Origin: Bradyrhizobium erythrophlei
GTDB taxonomy: Bacteria; Pseudomonadota; Alphaproteobacteria; Rhizobiales; Xanthobacteraceae
DNA length: 64,000 nt
Direction: 5' to 3'
Assembly: GCF_900129505.1 (NCBI RefSeq)
Contig: NZ_LT670818.1
Coordinates: 1,178,001-1,242,000 of the forward strand
Part shown: one piece after another, positions 43,349 through 51,579 of the stretch
How positions within the stretch are numbered: the stretch's first letter is position 1
Layout: each line of letters begins with the position of its first letter
Position numbers and translations under genes: made by a program
Notes under the pieces: model-generated
What the model was told of the DNA's origin: nothing
Databases searched by the model: none
The model's input: the letters and a program-made list of their open reading frames with translations, nothing else

Positions 43349-44515
43349 ATGAACACAACCACCACCCTCCCCGCCATCCCCCTTCCACCCGGCATTCGCT
43401 CGCGCTTCGTCGGTGACATCAACGGCTTGCGCATGCACGTGCTCGAAGCCGGCTTCGAGACGCACGGCCGGCCCGGCGTGCTCTTGCTGCACGGCTTTCC
43501 CGAGCTTGCCTTCAGCTGGCGCAAGGTGATGCCGGCATTGGCAGAGGCCGGCTATCACGTGATCGCGCCGGACCAGCGCGGTTATGGTCGCACCACCGGA
43601 TGGGACGGCGACTACGATGGCGACCTTGCCTCGTTCCGGCTCACCAATCTGGTGCGCGACGCGCTCGGCCTGGTGTCGGCATTCGGCTACGCCAGCGTCG
43701 ATGCCGTGGTCGGACATGATTTCGGCTCTTCCGTCGCCGCCTGGTGCGCGCTGCTGCGGCCTGACGTGTTCCGATCGGTGGCGCTGATGAGCGCGCCGTT
43801 CGCGGGGCCACCGCAACTGCCGTTCGATACGGCCGATCAACCGCCGCAGCCGAAACGCGAGGATCCCGTGCATCGCGAGCTCGCCGCGCTGCCGCGTCCG
43901 CGCAAGCATTATCAATGGTACTATTCGACACGCGAGGCCAACGCCGACATGCAGCGCGCGCCGCACGGCGTGCATGATTTCCTGCGCGCCTATTACCATC
44001 ACAAGAGCGCGGACTGGAAAGACAACAAGCCGTATCCGCTCAAATCCTGGTCCGCGGGCGAACTGGCAAAGCTGCCGACCTATTACGTGATGGATCTCGC
44101 CAAAAACATGGCCGAGACGGTGGCGAAGGCAATGCCCGGTGCGGCTGTCATTGCCGCCAACCAATGGCTGTCCGACCGCGAGCTTTCGTTCTACAGCGCC
44201 GAATATCAGCGCATCGGATTCCAGGGCGGCCTGCAATGGTATCGCTGCGGCACGTCAGGCGAATTCACAGCCGAATTGCAGATATGGTCGGGCCGCACCA
44301 TCGATGTGCCCTCCTGTTTCATCGCGGGAAAACAGGATTGGGGCATCTATCAGCGCCCCGGTGTCTACGAGGCGATGCAGCAAAGCGCCTGCACCCGCAT
44401 GCTCGGCGCTCACCTGATCGAGGGTGCCGGCCACTGGGTGCAGCAGGAGCAACCGGCCGAGGTCAGCCGCCTGCTGCTGCAATTCCTGAAGCAGGCCACA
44501 GTGCAAGCGCAATAA
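43349..44515 (+). CDS. Epoxide-hydrolase-like alpha/beta hydrolase
   Basis: A 388-residue alpha/beta hydrolase. LLLHGFPELAFSWRKVMPALAEAGYHVIAPDQRGYG is the epoxide-hydrolase oxyanion region (HGFPE). The nucleophile elbow is VVGHDFGSSVAAW (Asp), and the catalytic His is in IEGAGHWVQQEQP. The cap domain is larger than usual. ATG 43349 follows AGGAGGAGAG at 8 nt. It probably opens an epoxide or cleaves a related C-halogen bond in the same catabolic cluster. No signal peptide, so cytoplasmic. Confidence 0.87.
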   Translation: MNTTTTLPAIPLPPGIRSRFVGDINGLRMHVLEAGFETHGRPGVLLLHGFPELAFSWRKVMPALAEAGYHVIAPDQRGYGRTTGWDGDYDGDLASFRLTNLVRDALGLVSAFGYASVDAVVGHDFGSSVAAWCALLRPDVFRSVALMSAPFAGPPQLPFDTADQPPQPKREDPVHRELAALPRPRKHYQWYYSTREANADMQRAPHGVHDFLRAYYHHKSADWKDNKPYPLKSWSAGELAKLPTYYVMDLAKNMAETVAKAMPGAAVIAANQWLSDRELSFYSAEYQRIGFQGGLQWYRCGTSGEFTAELQIWSGRTIDVPSCFIAGKQDWGIYQRPGVYEAMQQSACTRMLGAHLIEGAGHWVQQEQPAEVSRLLLQFLKQATVQAQ

Positions 44516-44636
44516 ACCCCACTTCTCCAAATATCGGCTTCAAGCGGCCGGCGCGACAACGATGGCGGAACGATCCCGGGTTGGCCGCGTTGCGGTACGG
44601 GCAATGCTCACTGGAAATGCTCATTGGAGAGACTTT

Positions 44637-45002
44637 ATGGACAAGAAGATAGCCGGACTTTTGGGAGCGGTGGCGACGCTCGGGGCAATGAACGCCGCTC
44701 AGGCCGCCCCGACGCCGGCCCCGACAGACGTGATGCGGGCGAATTCATTCGCCGACCTGCTCGAACCCATCCCGAACGCGGCCAGATTGCTGCAAGCCAT
44801 CGATGAATCTGCTCCGGCTCAGCCTACGGACCCGAACATCCAGTTGGCCCAGATCGTCATCGGGGTCGGCCGTGACCACCACCATCACCACCACCATCAT
44901 CATCATGCATACCGGAACCGCATCGTCGTGGTGCCGCGCTATCGGCATCATCACCATCACCACCACCACCATCATCACAGCTTCTATCGCCGCGACTATT
45001 GA
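44637..45002 (+). CDS. Exported poly-histidine protein (two His tracts)
   Basis: A 121-residue protein: signal peptide (MDKKIAGLLGAVATLGAMNAAQA, 1-23), a Pro/Ala-rich helix-prone part, then His81-90 (10 residues) and His104-114 (11 residues) separated by AYRNRIVVVPRYR. The tracts use mixed CAC/CAT codons, so they are natural and not from a vector. Periplasmic nickel, zinc, copper or cobalt binding is the obvious expectation. Ribosome site TTGGAGAG. It is monocistronic and ends at a strong terminator (45027-45057). I know no family assignment. Confidence 0.75.
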   Translation: MDKKIAGLLGAVATLGAMNAAQAAPTPAPTDVMRANSFADLLEPIPNAARLLQAIDESAPAQPTDPNIQLAQIVIGVGRDHHHHHHHHHHAYRNRIVVVPRYRHHHHHHHHHHHSFYRRDY

Positions 45003-45026
45003 GGTCGGGCGGCATCGGCTGATGCG

Positions 45027-45057
45027 AAAACAGGACCCCAAGGGGTCCTGTTTTTTT
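45027..45057 (+). terminator. Intrinsic terminator of the poly-His gene
   Basis: 9-bp perfect stem CAGGACCCC / GGGGTCCTG with an AA loop (45031-45050), flanked by AAAA and a run of seven T, so it works for plus-strand transcripts and possibly the reverse. Confidence 0.93.
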
Positions 45058-45068
45058 GCGCCTGATCC

Positions 45069-45118
45069 TGACGCGTTTTCTTCACGCGAACCGGTGTCCA
45101 CTTTGCTCGAAAGCGGCT
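45069..45118. repeat. Interspersed repeat A, tail only (copy 4)
   Basis: GACGCGTTTTCTTCACGCGA ... CCGGTGTCCACTTTGCTCGA ... AAGCGG, equivalent to the tail half of copies at 1441, 10634 and 23848; the dyad half is absent. It abuts the stop of the gene at 45118. Confidence 0.7.
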
Positions 45119-45840
45119 TAGTCCTGCCGGGCCTTTTCCTTGGCGGCGCGGTGCAGATGCCGATAGGTGCCGTCGAACACGGTATCGGACGATGAAGTCC
45201 ATTCGGTGCCAGCCGAAAGCTTCGGCCGGCTATTATAGATCCGGCGCGCCTGCAGCTCGCGTTCGGCGGCTTCTTCCTCGTTCATCGGTTCGAGCTCGAA
45301 ATTGGCTTCCTCGGGGATCACGATGATCTGCGCGAACGGCTCGTTCGGCCTGAAAATGTGGGTGCGACCCTCGGCCGGCGCCTTGAACACGCAGAAGAAC
45401 ATCATCGGCCACCAATTGCGGATCAGCGCTGGCACCGCGATCGGCACGGTTTCGGTGGGGTCGGTATAAAAACGCGGGTGCGGTTCGGTCCGGACCGCCA
45501 TGCCCTTTGGGACCTTGAGATCGAGCAGAATCTGGTAGGTATAGAAAGTGTCGCCGAAATTCCGGAATGGCGGCCACTGCACGCCCCCATCCGGTGGCGG
45601 ACCCCAGTCGCCCTCCAGAACCAGCTGGCCATCCCTGGTGGTGACGTACAGCTCGTTGTCGTAGGGGTAAAACAGCTCGATCCCGTATTGCGCGCCTTCC
45701 GAAAACGGCACGCAATGCCACACCTGCTCACGCGAACCATTGGCGCGGGGTTCGCGCTTTCCAGCCCATCCGGGAATCTCGAGCTTGGTCCGGCGCGGCG
45801 CGAGGCGCGGATCGTTCAACCGGTATTTGACCTTATCCAT
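45118..45840 (-). CDS. Uncharacterised protein (240 aa)
   Basis: It starts at ATG 45840 behind GGGAGATCGC. Composition is soluble. Recognisable segments are WHCVPFSEGAQYGIELFYPYDNELYVTT, NFGDTFYTYQILLDLKVPKGMAVRTEPHPRFYTD and WPMMFFCVFKAPAEGRTHIFRPNEPFAQIIVIPEE. The last may be related to DUF6065-like proteins, but I cannot confirm that. C-terminal 60 residues are charged and helical (NEEEAAERELQARRIYNSRP). No catalytic motif is evident. Convergent with the poly-His gene, and its stop codon touches repeat A copy 4. Confidence 0.6.
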   Translation of the reverse strand: MDKVKYRLNDPRLAPRRTKLEIPGWAGKREPRANGSREQVWHCVPFSEGAQYGIELFYPYDNELYVTTRDGQLVLEGDWGPPPDGGVQWPPFRNFGDTFYTYQILLDLKVPKGMAVRTEPHPRFYTDPTETVPIAVPALIRNWWPMMFFCVFKAPAEGRTHIFRPNEPFAQIIVIPEEANFELEPMNEEEAAERELQARRIYNSRPKLSAGTEWTSSSDTVFDGTYRHLHRAAKEKARQD

Positions 45841-45989
45841 GCGATCTCCCGCGGACGTTCCCTGCAACGATGGAACTCGAACGGCCGGACGGCTGGAACG
45901 GTTCCATTTCGTGGCAGGGGAAAATCATGCGAAAGCGGCTTTATCACGCGCGCGGTGAATTTGACCCCATCAGGCTAAGCCCCTATATG

Positions 45990-46006
45990 TTTAGAACCGT
46001 TCTAAA
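45990..46006. promoter_or_regulatory. Irr/ICE iron-control element before mbfA
   Basis: TTTAGAA-CCG-TTCTAAA, a perfect 7-3-7 dyad, is the iron-control element bound by Irr in Bradyrhizobium and Rhizobium. It lies 21 nt before the mbfA start, placing it at the promoter. Low-iron Irr binding would repress mbfA, so expression is expected in iron excess. Confidence 0.9.
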
Positions 46007-46026
46007 AGTATCCTTGGGAAGCTTTG

Positions 46027-46998
46027 ATGAAGAATTTCGCCGATTTGACCGAGCGCGAGGTGCTGGCGGTCGCGATCTCTGCGGAAGAGGAGGACAGCCG
46101 CATCTACATGACCTTCGCCGAGGACCTCGCGGAACGTTATCCGGAATCGGCCAAGATCTTCGAGGAGATGGCGGAGGAGGAAAAAGGCCATCGCCACATG
46201 CTGCTGGAGATGTACGAAAAGCGGTTCGGCCCGAACCTTCCGCCCATCCGAAGGGACAATGTCAGGGGATTTTTGCGCCGCCGGCCGATCTGGCTGACCA
46301 AGAACCTGTCGCTCGATGCCATCCGCAAGGAAGTCGGGACGATGGAGTTCGAAGCCGAGCGCTTCTATGTGAAGGCAGCCGAGCAGACCCAGGATGTCGG
46401 CGTACGCCGGTTGCTCGGCGATCTCGCGGAAGCCGAAAAGGGCCACGAGAAAGTCGCGGCCAAGCTGACCGACCAGATCCTCAGCCCGGATGTGCGCGCG
46501 GAAGAGGACAAGACACGGCGGCGCATCTTCGTCCTGCAATATGTGCAGCCCGGCCTCGCCGGATTGATGGACGGATCGGTATCGACGCTGGCGCCGTTGT
46601 TCGCGGCGGCCTTCGCGACGCATCAGAACTGGCAGACCTTTTTAGTCGGCCTGGCCGCCTCGATCGGCGCCGGCATCAGCATGGGTTTTGCAGAGGCCTT
46701 GTCCGACGACGGATCGCTGACCGGGCGCGGGTCGCCCTGGCTGCGCGGCGTGACCTGCGGCGCGATGACGACGCTCGGCGGCCTCGGCCACACTATGCCG
46801 TATCTGGTTCCCGACAGCTGGGCCAATGCGTTCTGGATCGCGACTGCGATTGCCGGGATCGTCGTGTTCTTCGAATTGTGGGCGATCGCCTATATCCGCA
46901 CGCGCTACATGGACACGCCGTTCCTGCAGGCGGTGTTCCAGATCGTGCTCGGCGGCGCCATCGTGCTCGCGGTAGGCATTCTCATCGGCGCGGCGTAG
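46027..46998 (+). CDS. mbfA: Membrane-bound ferritin/iron exporter MbfA
   Basis: A 323-residue fusion of a rubrerythrin-like ferritin domain (about 1-160, with EEEDSRIYMTFAEDL, MAEEEKGHRHMLLEMYE and MEFEAERFYVKAAEQ...LAEAEKGHEK supplying the E-x-x-H di-iron ligands) and a VIT-type transmembrane domain (about 175-323: GLMDGSVSTLAPLFAAAFATH, GISMGFAEALSDDG). This is the layout of B. japonicum MbfA, which exports iron and protects from peroxide stress. ATG 46027 (after GGGAAG) chosen over the preceding TTG. The Irr box lies in the promoter, and the outer-membrane-type gene follows 11 nt later. Confidence 0.93.
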   Translation: MKNFADLTEREVLAVAISAEEEDSRIYMTFAEDLAERYPESAKIFEEMAEEEKGHRHMLLEMYEKRFGPNLPPIRRDNVRGFLRRRPIWLTKNLSLDAIRKEVGTMEFEAERFYVKAAEQTQDVGVRRLLGDLAEAEKGHEKVAAKLTDQILSPDVRAEEDKTRRRIFVLQYVQPGLAGLMDGSVSTLAPLFAAAFATHQNWQTFLVGLAASIGAGISMGFAEALSDDGSLTGRGSPWLRGVTCGAMTTLGGLGHTMPYLVPDSWANAFWIATAIAGIVVFFELWAIAYIRTRYMDTPFLQAVFQIVLGGAIVLAVGILIGAA

Positions 46999-47009
46999 CG
47001 CAAATTATA

Positions 47010-47885
47010 ATGAAACACCGCCCGAGACCCGCTACCCATGACCCTCTCTGCCTGCTGGCCGTCGCAGCCTTTTCGGCCATCGCGGTGCAGCCGGCAAAGG
47101 CCACCGACGAGATCCAGGTCTACAACGCCGGCATCGCTGCGCCCGGCCAGTTCACCATCCAGCAGCATCTCAATTATGTTCCGCTCGGCGTCAGGGAACC
47201 GCCGTTTCCCGGCGGCCTGATCTCCCACAACAGCGTCAACGGCACGCCCGAATTCGCCTATGGCGTCACCGACTGGTGGGAAGTCGGGCTTTATCTGCCG
47301 TTCGCGATCCAGGACCAGCAATTCCTGTCCGACGCTTTCAAGCTGCGGACCCTGTTCGTCTCTTCCAATGCCGAACAGCGCAACTTCTTCTACGGCGTCA
47401 ATTTCGAATTCTCCAACACCATGCCGCGATTCTCGCAGTCGAGGTTCGGGCTGGAGATCCGCCCCATCGTCGGCGTGCGCAACGCGGAGTGGGAATTCAT
47501 CGTCAACCCGATCGTGGATGTCAGCTTTGGAAAATACGGCGAAGCGGACTTCGCGCCCGCGGCGCGTGTGGCGCGCAAGCTCGCGCCGGACACGTTCGTG
47601 GGCCTCGAATATTACGCCGACTTTGGCGAGATCGGGAATTTCTCCAGGCTTGCCGATCAGCAGCACACGCTGTTCGCCGTCACCGATTTCAAGGCCGGCG
47701 TCTTCGACGTGGACTTCGGCGTCGGTTACGGCCTGACACCGGCGTCCGATCGCTGGGTGGTCAAGACGATCATCGGATACGCGTTTCCGGTCCCCGGAGG
47801 CAATCCCGGCGCCAGCGAGCGCACCACCGGGGCCGGCCCTGGCAACCCGATGGCGCATACTTCCGCCCGATTGCCCCAACCCTGA
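47010..47885 (+). CDS. Outer-membrane beta-barrel-like protein, partner of mbfA
   Basis: A 291-residue protein with an N-terminal signal region (LLAVAAFSAIAVQPAKA, ending near residue 31). The mature part has alternating polar/hydrophobic strands (LNYVPLG, FAYGVTDWWEVGLYLPFAI, FFYGVNFEFSN, FGLEIRPIVGVRNAEWEFIVNPIVDVSFG, DVDFGVGYGL, KTIIGYAF), typical of outer-membrane barrel proteins of unknown specificity. The gene begins 11 nt after mbfA and is surely co-transcribed under the Irr box. It may assist iron passage over the outer membrane. ATG 47010 has only a weak ribosome site. Confidence 0.7.
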   Translation: MKHRPRPATHDPLCLLAVAAFSAIAVQPAKATDEIQVYNAGIAAPGQFTIQQHLNYVPLGVREPPFPGGLISHNSVNGTPEFAYGVTDWWEVGLYLPFAIQDQQFLSDAFKLRTLFVSSNAEQRNFFYGVNFEFSNTMPRFSQSRFGLEIRPIVGVRNAEWEFIVNPIVDVSFGKYGEADFAPAARVARKLAPDTFVGLEYYADFGEIGNFSRLADQQHTLFAVTDFKAGVFDVDFGVGYGLTPASDRWVVKTIIGYAFPVPGGNPGASERTTGAGPGNPMAHTSARLPQP

Positions 47886-47946
47886 CGAAACGCCGCAAGT
47901 GCCCGTGCGTCAGGCCTGCTTTGCCAACCTCCCTTCAAGGAATCTC

Positions 47947-48477
47947 ATGACCGCTCGTCTGCAATATGGGACCACAGCCAAGGTCCTTCACTGGCTCATC
48001 GTGGCGCTGCTGATCATGCAATATCTGATCGGCTGGCTGATGCCGGACATTCATCGCGGCATGAAGCCCGGCGCCGGCATGACCTTTCATATCTCGGTTG
48101 GAATGACCATCCTGGTGCTCATCGTGCTGCGCTTTGCCTGGCGGTTGACCCATCCCGTCGCGCCCGAGAGCTCGCTGCCGCCCTGGCAGCGATTGAGTTC
48201 GGAAGTCGTGCACTGGATGCTCTATGTCCTGGTGCTCGCGACGACCGTCACCGGCTGGCTGTTCGCCTCGTACCGCGGCTGGTCGGTCGCGTTGTTCTAT
48301 GTCATGCCGATGCCGATGCTGGCCTCGGACAATGCCGCCGCCGGCAAGGCCATCGACGGATTGCATCAGGCGTCGGAATGGGCGCTGCTGGTGCTGATCG
48401 GCATTCACGTCGCCTCCGCGTTCGCCCACATCTTTGTCTATCGCAACCGCATCATGCAGCGGATGCTGCCGGAATAG
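47947..48477 (+). CDS. Cytochrome b561-family protein
   Basis: A 176-residue four-helix membrane protein: LQYGTTAKVLHWLIVALLIMQYLIGWLMPD contains His and hydrophobic helix 1; GMTFHISVGMTILVLIVLRFAWRL helix 2; VVHWMLYVLVLATTVTGWLFAS helix 3; LHQASEWALLVLIGIHVASAFAHIF helix 4. The paired His residues coordinate two b hemes. It may pass electrons from quinol to acceptors or to superoxide. It follows the mbfA operon by 61 nt in the same direction and may belong to it or have its own promoter. Ribosome site AAGGAATCTC. Confidence 0.92.
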   Translation: MTARLQYGTTAKVLHWLIVALLIMQYLIGWLMPDIHRGMKPGAGMTFHISVGMTILVLIVLRFAWRLTHPVAPESSLPPWQRLSSEVVHWMLYVLVLATTVTGWLFASYRGWSVALFYVMPMPMLASDNAAAGKAIDGLHQASEWALLVLIGIHVASAFAHIFVYRNRIMQRMLPE

Positions 48478-48566
48478 CTGTGTTGCGGCAGCAATAGCGG
48501 TCTAGCGAAGGCGGCCAAAACCAAGCATCATCCGGCGAGTTGCAAGGACATTACCGGGAGTACGTC

Positions 48567-50039
48567 TTGGCCAAATCGCAATGGAGTTTCAAGTCCGCGA
48601 CCGAATTGTCGGCGGCGCTGGCGGCAAAGAAGGTCTCCGCCGTCGAACTGGCCGAAGACGCGATCGGCCGCATCGAGCGGCACGATGACAAGATCAACGC
48701 GATATGCGTACGCGATTTCACCCGTGGCCTGGAAGCCGCCCGCGCCGCCGACGCCGCACGCGCGCGGGGCGAGACAGGTGCGTTGCTCGGCCTTCCCCTC
48801 ACCGTGAAGGAATCCTACAATATCGCGGGACTGCCGACGACCTGGGGTTTTCCGGCGCAGAAGGATTTCGTCCCGCCGGAAGACGCGCTGTCGATTTCCC
48901 GCGTCAAACAGGCCGGCGGCGTAATCCTCGGCAAGACCAACGTGCCGGTCGGGCTCGGCGACTGGCAGAGCTATAACGAGATCTACGGCGTCACCAATAA
49001 TCCGTTCGACCTGGGCCGCACGCCGGGCGGCTCCTCCGGCGGATCGTCGGCGGCGCTGGCGGCGGGCTACGGCCCCCTCTCGCTGGGTTCCGACATCGGC
49101 GGCTCGCTGCGGGTGCCTGCATTCCATTGCGGCGTCTACGCGCACAAGCCGACCTTTGCGCTGGTGCCGTCGCGGGGCCACACCCCGCCGCCGATGCCGC
49201 CGCTGCCGTTCGACCGCGATCTCGCGGTGATCGGGCCGATGGCCCGCTCGGCCGCCGACCTTGCGCTACTCCTTGACGTGATCGCGGGACCGGACGCGAT
49301 GGAAGCGGGGAAAGCCTACACATTGGCGCTGCCGGCGCCGCGCCACCGCGAGTTGAAAAATTTTCGGGTGCTGGTGCTCGATAGCGATCCGGTGATGCCG
49401 GCATCGGCCACCGTCCGCGCCGAGATCGAAAAGCTCGCCGCCAATCTCGGCAAGGCCGGCGTCACCGTGACACGCGAGAGCCCGCTATTGCCCGACTTCG
49501 CCGCCTCGACCCGGCTCTATATGCGGATGCTGATGTCGTTCCTGGCCGCCTCCTTTCAGCCGGAGATCTACGCTGGCGCGCAAGCCGCGGCAGCTAAACT
49601 TTCTCCTGGCGACAAGAGCCTGGCGGCCGAGCGCCTGCGCGGCATCGCGCTCGGCCATCGCGACTGGCTGTTCGCGGACGGCGCACGGGCACGGCTGCGC
49701 GCCCAGTGGCGCGAACTGTTCAGGACATTCGACGCGGTGATCTGCCCGGTGATGCCGACGCCGGCCTATCCGCACGATCATTCCGATGACCAGGAAGCGC
49801 GCCGCATCAATGTGGACGGCAAGGACTTCGTCTATGTCGACCAGCTGGCATGGCCCGGCATCGCCACGCTACCCGGCCTGCCCGCCACCGCGATCCCGCT
49901 CGGTCTGTCGGCGGAGGGCCTGCCGGTCGGCGTGCAGATCGTCGGCCCGTGGCTGGAGGATCGCACGCCCTTGAAGCTCGCCGAACTGATCGAGCGCGAA
50001 TTCGGCGGCTTCGTGCCGCCGCCGATGTTTGATGATTGA
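48567..50039 (+). CDS. Amidase-signature enzyme
   Basis: A 490-residue amidase with the Ser-cisSer-Lys triad: Lys81 (LPLTVKES), GGSSGGS (154-160) and the nucleophile in SDIGGSLR (Ser180). TTG 48567 is preferred because GGGAG precedes it by 6 nt. The frame opens 9 codons earlier without a ribosome site. Members hydrolyse amides, nitrile-derived amides or acylated ureas; specificity is undetermined. The gene stands alone, preceded by cytochrome b561 and followed by a palindromic repeat. Confidence 0.93.
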   Translation: MAKSQWSFKSATELSAALAAKKVSAVELAEDAIGRIERHDDKINAICVRDFTRGLEAARAADAARARGETGALLGLPLTVKESYNIAGLPTTWGFPAQKDFVPPEDALSISRVKQAGGVILGKTNVPVGLGDWQSYNEIYGVTNNPFDLGRTPGGSSGGSSAALAAGYGPLSLGSDIGGSLRVPAFHCGVYAHKPTFALVPSRGHTPPPMPPLPFDRDLAVIGPMARSAADLALLLDVIAGPDAMEAGKAYTLALPAPRHRELKNFRVLVLDSDPVMPASATVRAEIEKLAANLGKAGVTVTRESPLLPDFAASTRLYMRMLMSFLAASFQPEIYAGAQAAAAKLSPGDKSLAAERLRGIALGHRDWLFADGARARLRAQWRELFRTFDAVICPVMPTPAYPHDHSDDQEARRINVDGKDFVYVDQLAWPGIATLPGLPATAIPLGLSAEGLPVGVQIVGPWLEDRTPLKLAELIEREFGGFVPPPMFDD

Positions 50040-50040
50040 T

Positions 50041-50139
50041 GTCATTCCGGGGCGCGAGTGAAACTCGCGAACCCGGAATCCAGATATTATCGCGCGGGAT
50101 TCCGGGTTCGCTCGCTGACGCGAGCGCCCCGGAATGACG
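50041..50139. repeat. Palindromic intergenic repeat, 'ATTCCGGGGCG' family
   Basis: GTCATTCCGGGGCGCG (left) and GCGCCCCGGAATGAC (right) with inner GCGAACCCGGAATCC / GGATTCCGGGTTCGC inverted copies. It lies between convergent genes (amidase and alcohol dehydrogenase). Confidence 0.85.
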
Positions 50140-50140
50140 A

Positions 50141-51229
50141 TTACGTATCGAACATGATCACGCTGCGCACGGTCTTGCCGGCCTTCATCGCGGCAAAGCC
50201 CTCGTTGATCTCGGACAGTTTCAGCTTGGCCGAGATCCAGTCCTCCAGATGCAGCCGGCCGCGCATGTAGAATTCGACCAGCCGCGGCATGTCGACGCGG
50301 AAATGGTTGGAGCCCATCGAGGAGCCCTGGATCTTGCGCTCGCGCAAAAAGTCAAAACCGTGCAGCTCGATCTTCTGGCCGAACGGGATCATGCCGACGA
50401 TGGTCGCGGTGCCGCCCGGCGCCAGCATCGCGAATGCCTGCTCGGCGGTCTCCTTGCGGCCGAGCACTTCGAACGAGTGATGCACGCCGCCGCCGGTGAG
50501 GTCGCGTACCTGCTGCACTACGTCGCCGTTTTTGGGGTCGACGATGTCGGTGGCGCCGAGCTTGGTCGCGAGCTGCAGCTTGGCCGGATTGGTGTCGACC
50601 GCGATGATACGGCCGGCGCCCGCGATCTGCGCGCCGTTGATCGCGGCCATGCCGACGCCGCCGCAGCCGATCACCACCACGCTTTCGCCGGGCGCGACCT
50701 TGGCGGTGTTCACCACCGCGCCGTAGCCGGTGATGACGCCGCAGCCGATCAAAGCGGCGAGATCGAGCGGCATGTCCTTGCGGATTTTGACGATGGCGTT
50801 CTCGTGCACCAGCATCTGCTCGGCGAAGGACGACAGATTGAGGAACTGGTTCAGCTTCTCCGAGCGCGCCCACGACAGCCGGTTGGACACGCCCGGCATC
50901 AGTTTTACAGTCGTGTCGGTACACAGCACGGGCCGCCCGGTGGTACAATTGTCGCAGGTGCCGCAGAACACCGACAGGCAGGTGACGACGTGATCGCCGG
51001 GCTTCACGTAGGTGACGTCCGAGCCGACCTGCTCGACCACCCCGGCGGACTCGTGGCCGAGCACCGCCGGCAGCGGATGCGGATAGAGCCCTTCCATGAA
51101 ATGGAGGTCGGAATGGCAGAGCCCGGCGACGGACGTGCGGATCAGCACCTCGCGCGGTCCGGGCTTCTGCAGGCTGACGTCCTCGATCACCAGCGGCTTG
51201 TTGACTTCGTACAGGACGGCGGCCTTCAT
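50141..51229 (-). CDS. Zinc-dependent alcohol dehydrogenase (medium chain)
   Basis: A 362-residue MDR enzyme: catalytic zinc ligands in GLCHSDLHFMEG and GHESAGVVEQVG, structural zinc CGTCDNCTTGRPVLC, NAD motif VVIGCGGVGMAAINGAQIAGAGRIIAVDTN (Asp after beta-2, NAD preference). The protein is of the class-III-like subgroup oxidising long or aromatic alcohols or glutathione adducts. ATG 51229 chosen; the longer open frame lacks a family match. The 350-nt region upstream contains a gene fragment (51292-51447) in another frame. Confidence 0.93.
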   Translation of the reverse strand: MKAAVLYEVNKPLVIEDVSLQKPGPREVLIRTSVAGLCHSDLHFMEGLYPHPLPAVLGHESAGVVEQVGSDVTYVKPGDHVVTCLSVFCGTCDNCTTGRPVLCTDTTVKLMPGVSNRLSWARSEKLNQFLNLSSFAEQMLVHENAIVKIRKDMPLDLAALIGCGVITGYGAVVNTAKVAPGESVVVIGCGGVGMAAINGAQIAGAGRIIAVDTNPAKLQLATKLGATDIVDPKNGDVVQQVRDLTGGGVHHSFEVLGRKETAEQAFAMLAPGGTATIVGMIPFGQKIELHGFDFLRERKIQGSSMGSNHFRVDMPRLVEFYMRGRLHLEDWISAKLKLSEINEGFAAMKAGKTVRSVIMFDT

Positions 51230-51291
51230 CGAATACTCCCTGGATTTTGTTGTATTGTTTTTTGAACCACTGACGACTTTCGGCAGCGAGC

Positions 51292-51447
51292 CTACGCTGA
51301 CGAAAGCAATTCGCCAACTTCGGCCATGCCGACCGCGCGCTCGCCGAACAGATGGTCGGTGATCGCGCGCTGCACCAGATTTTCCGTGAGCCGGAACGGA
51401 TAGTTCATGCCGGAGGTATCCGGCGCGAGCAGTCCCGGCCGGGCTTG
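51292..51447 (-). pseudogene. Fragment of an unidentified enzyme C-terminus
   Basis: A minus-strand frame reads APDTSGMNYPFRLTENLVQR, then AITDHLFGERAVGMAEVGELLSSA and a stop, entered directly after an upstream stop codon. The composition is protein-like (FRLTEN.. HLFGERAVGMAEVGELL), and it looks like the tail of a real gene whose body has been lost. An ATG inside gives a 38-residue ORF, less likely functional. I do not recognise the parent. Confidence 0.3.
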
Positions 51448-51512
51448 TCACGTCACTTTGTCTGGCCAGCTCTGGCATTTGCAACTCTTGTTCGTTCCGC
51501 CCATTATTTTAG

Positions 51513-51526
51513 ATGATATAGATCAT
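51513..51526. promoter_or_regulatory. AT-rich dyad ATGAT-ATAG-ATCAT upstream of the GST-type gene
   Basis: Perfect 5-4-5 dyad 54 nt before the ribosome site of the gene at 51580, in an AT-rich promoter-like stretch (TTATTTTAGATGATATAGAT). It could bind the regulator of the GST/SDR/crotonase cluster. Confidence 0.35.
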
Positions 51527-51579
51527 TCCAGACCACACAGGCGATAAAGCCGTCACCAGACATATCCGGAGGAATGCCT

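Noticed and set aside
44877..44980. His tracts as an affinity-tag or vector artefact
   Set aside because: Two tracts within an otherwise native exported protein, mixed CAC/CAT codons, chromosomal context on both sides.
45870..47885. 671-codon frame reading through mbfA into the outer-membrane-type gene
   Set aside because: The first 380 codons overlap mbfA in another frame and are not protein-like; the true gene starts at 47010.
51230..51484. 85-residue N-terminal extension of the alcohol dehydrogenase
   Set aside because: Composition not protein-like; enzymes of this family start at MKAAVLYE.
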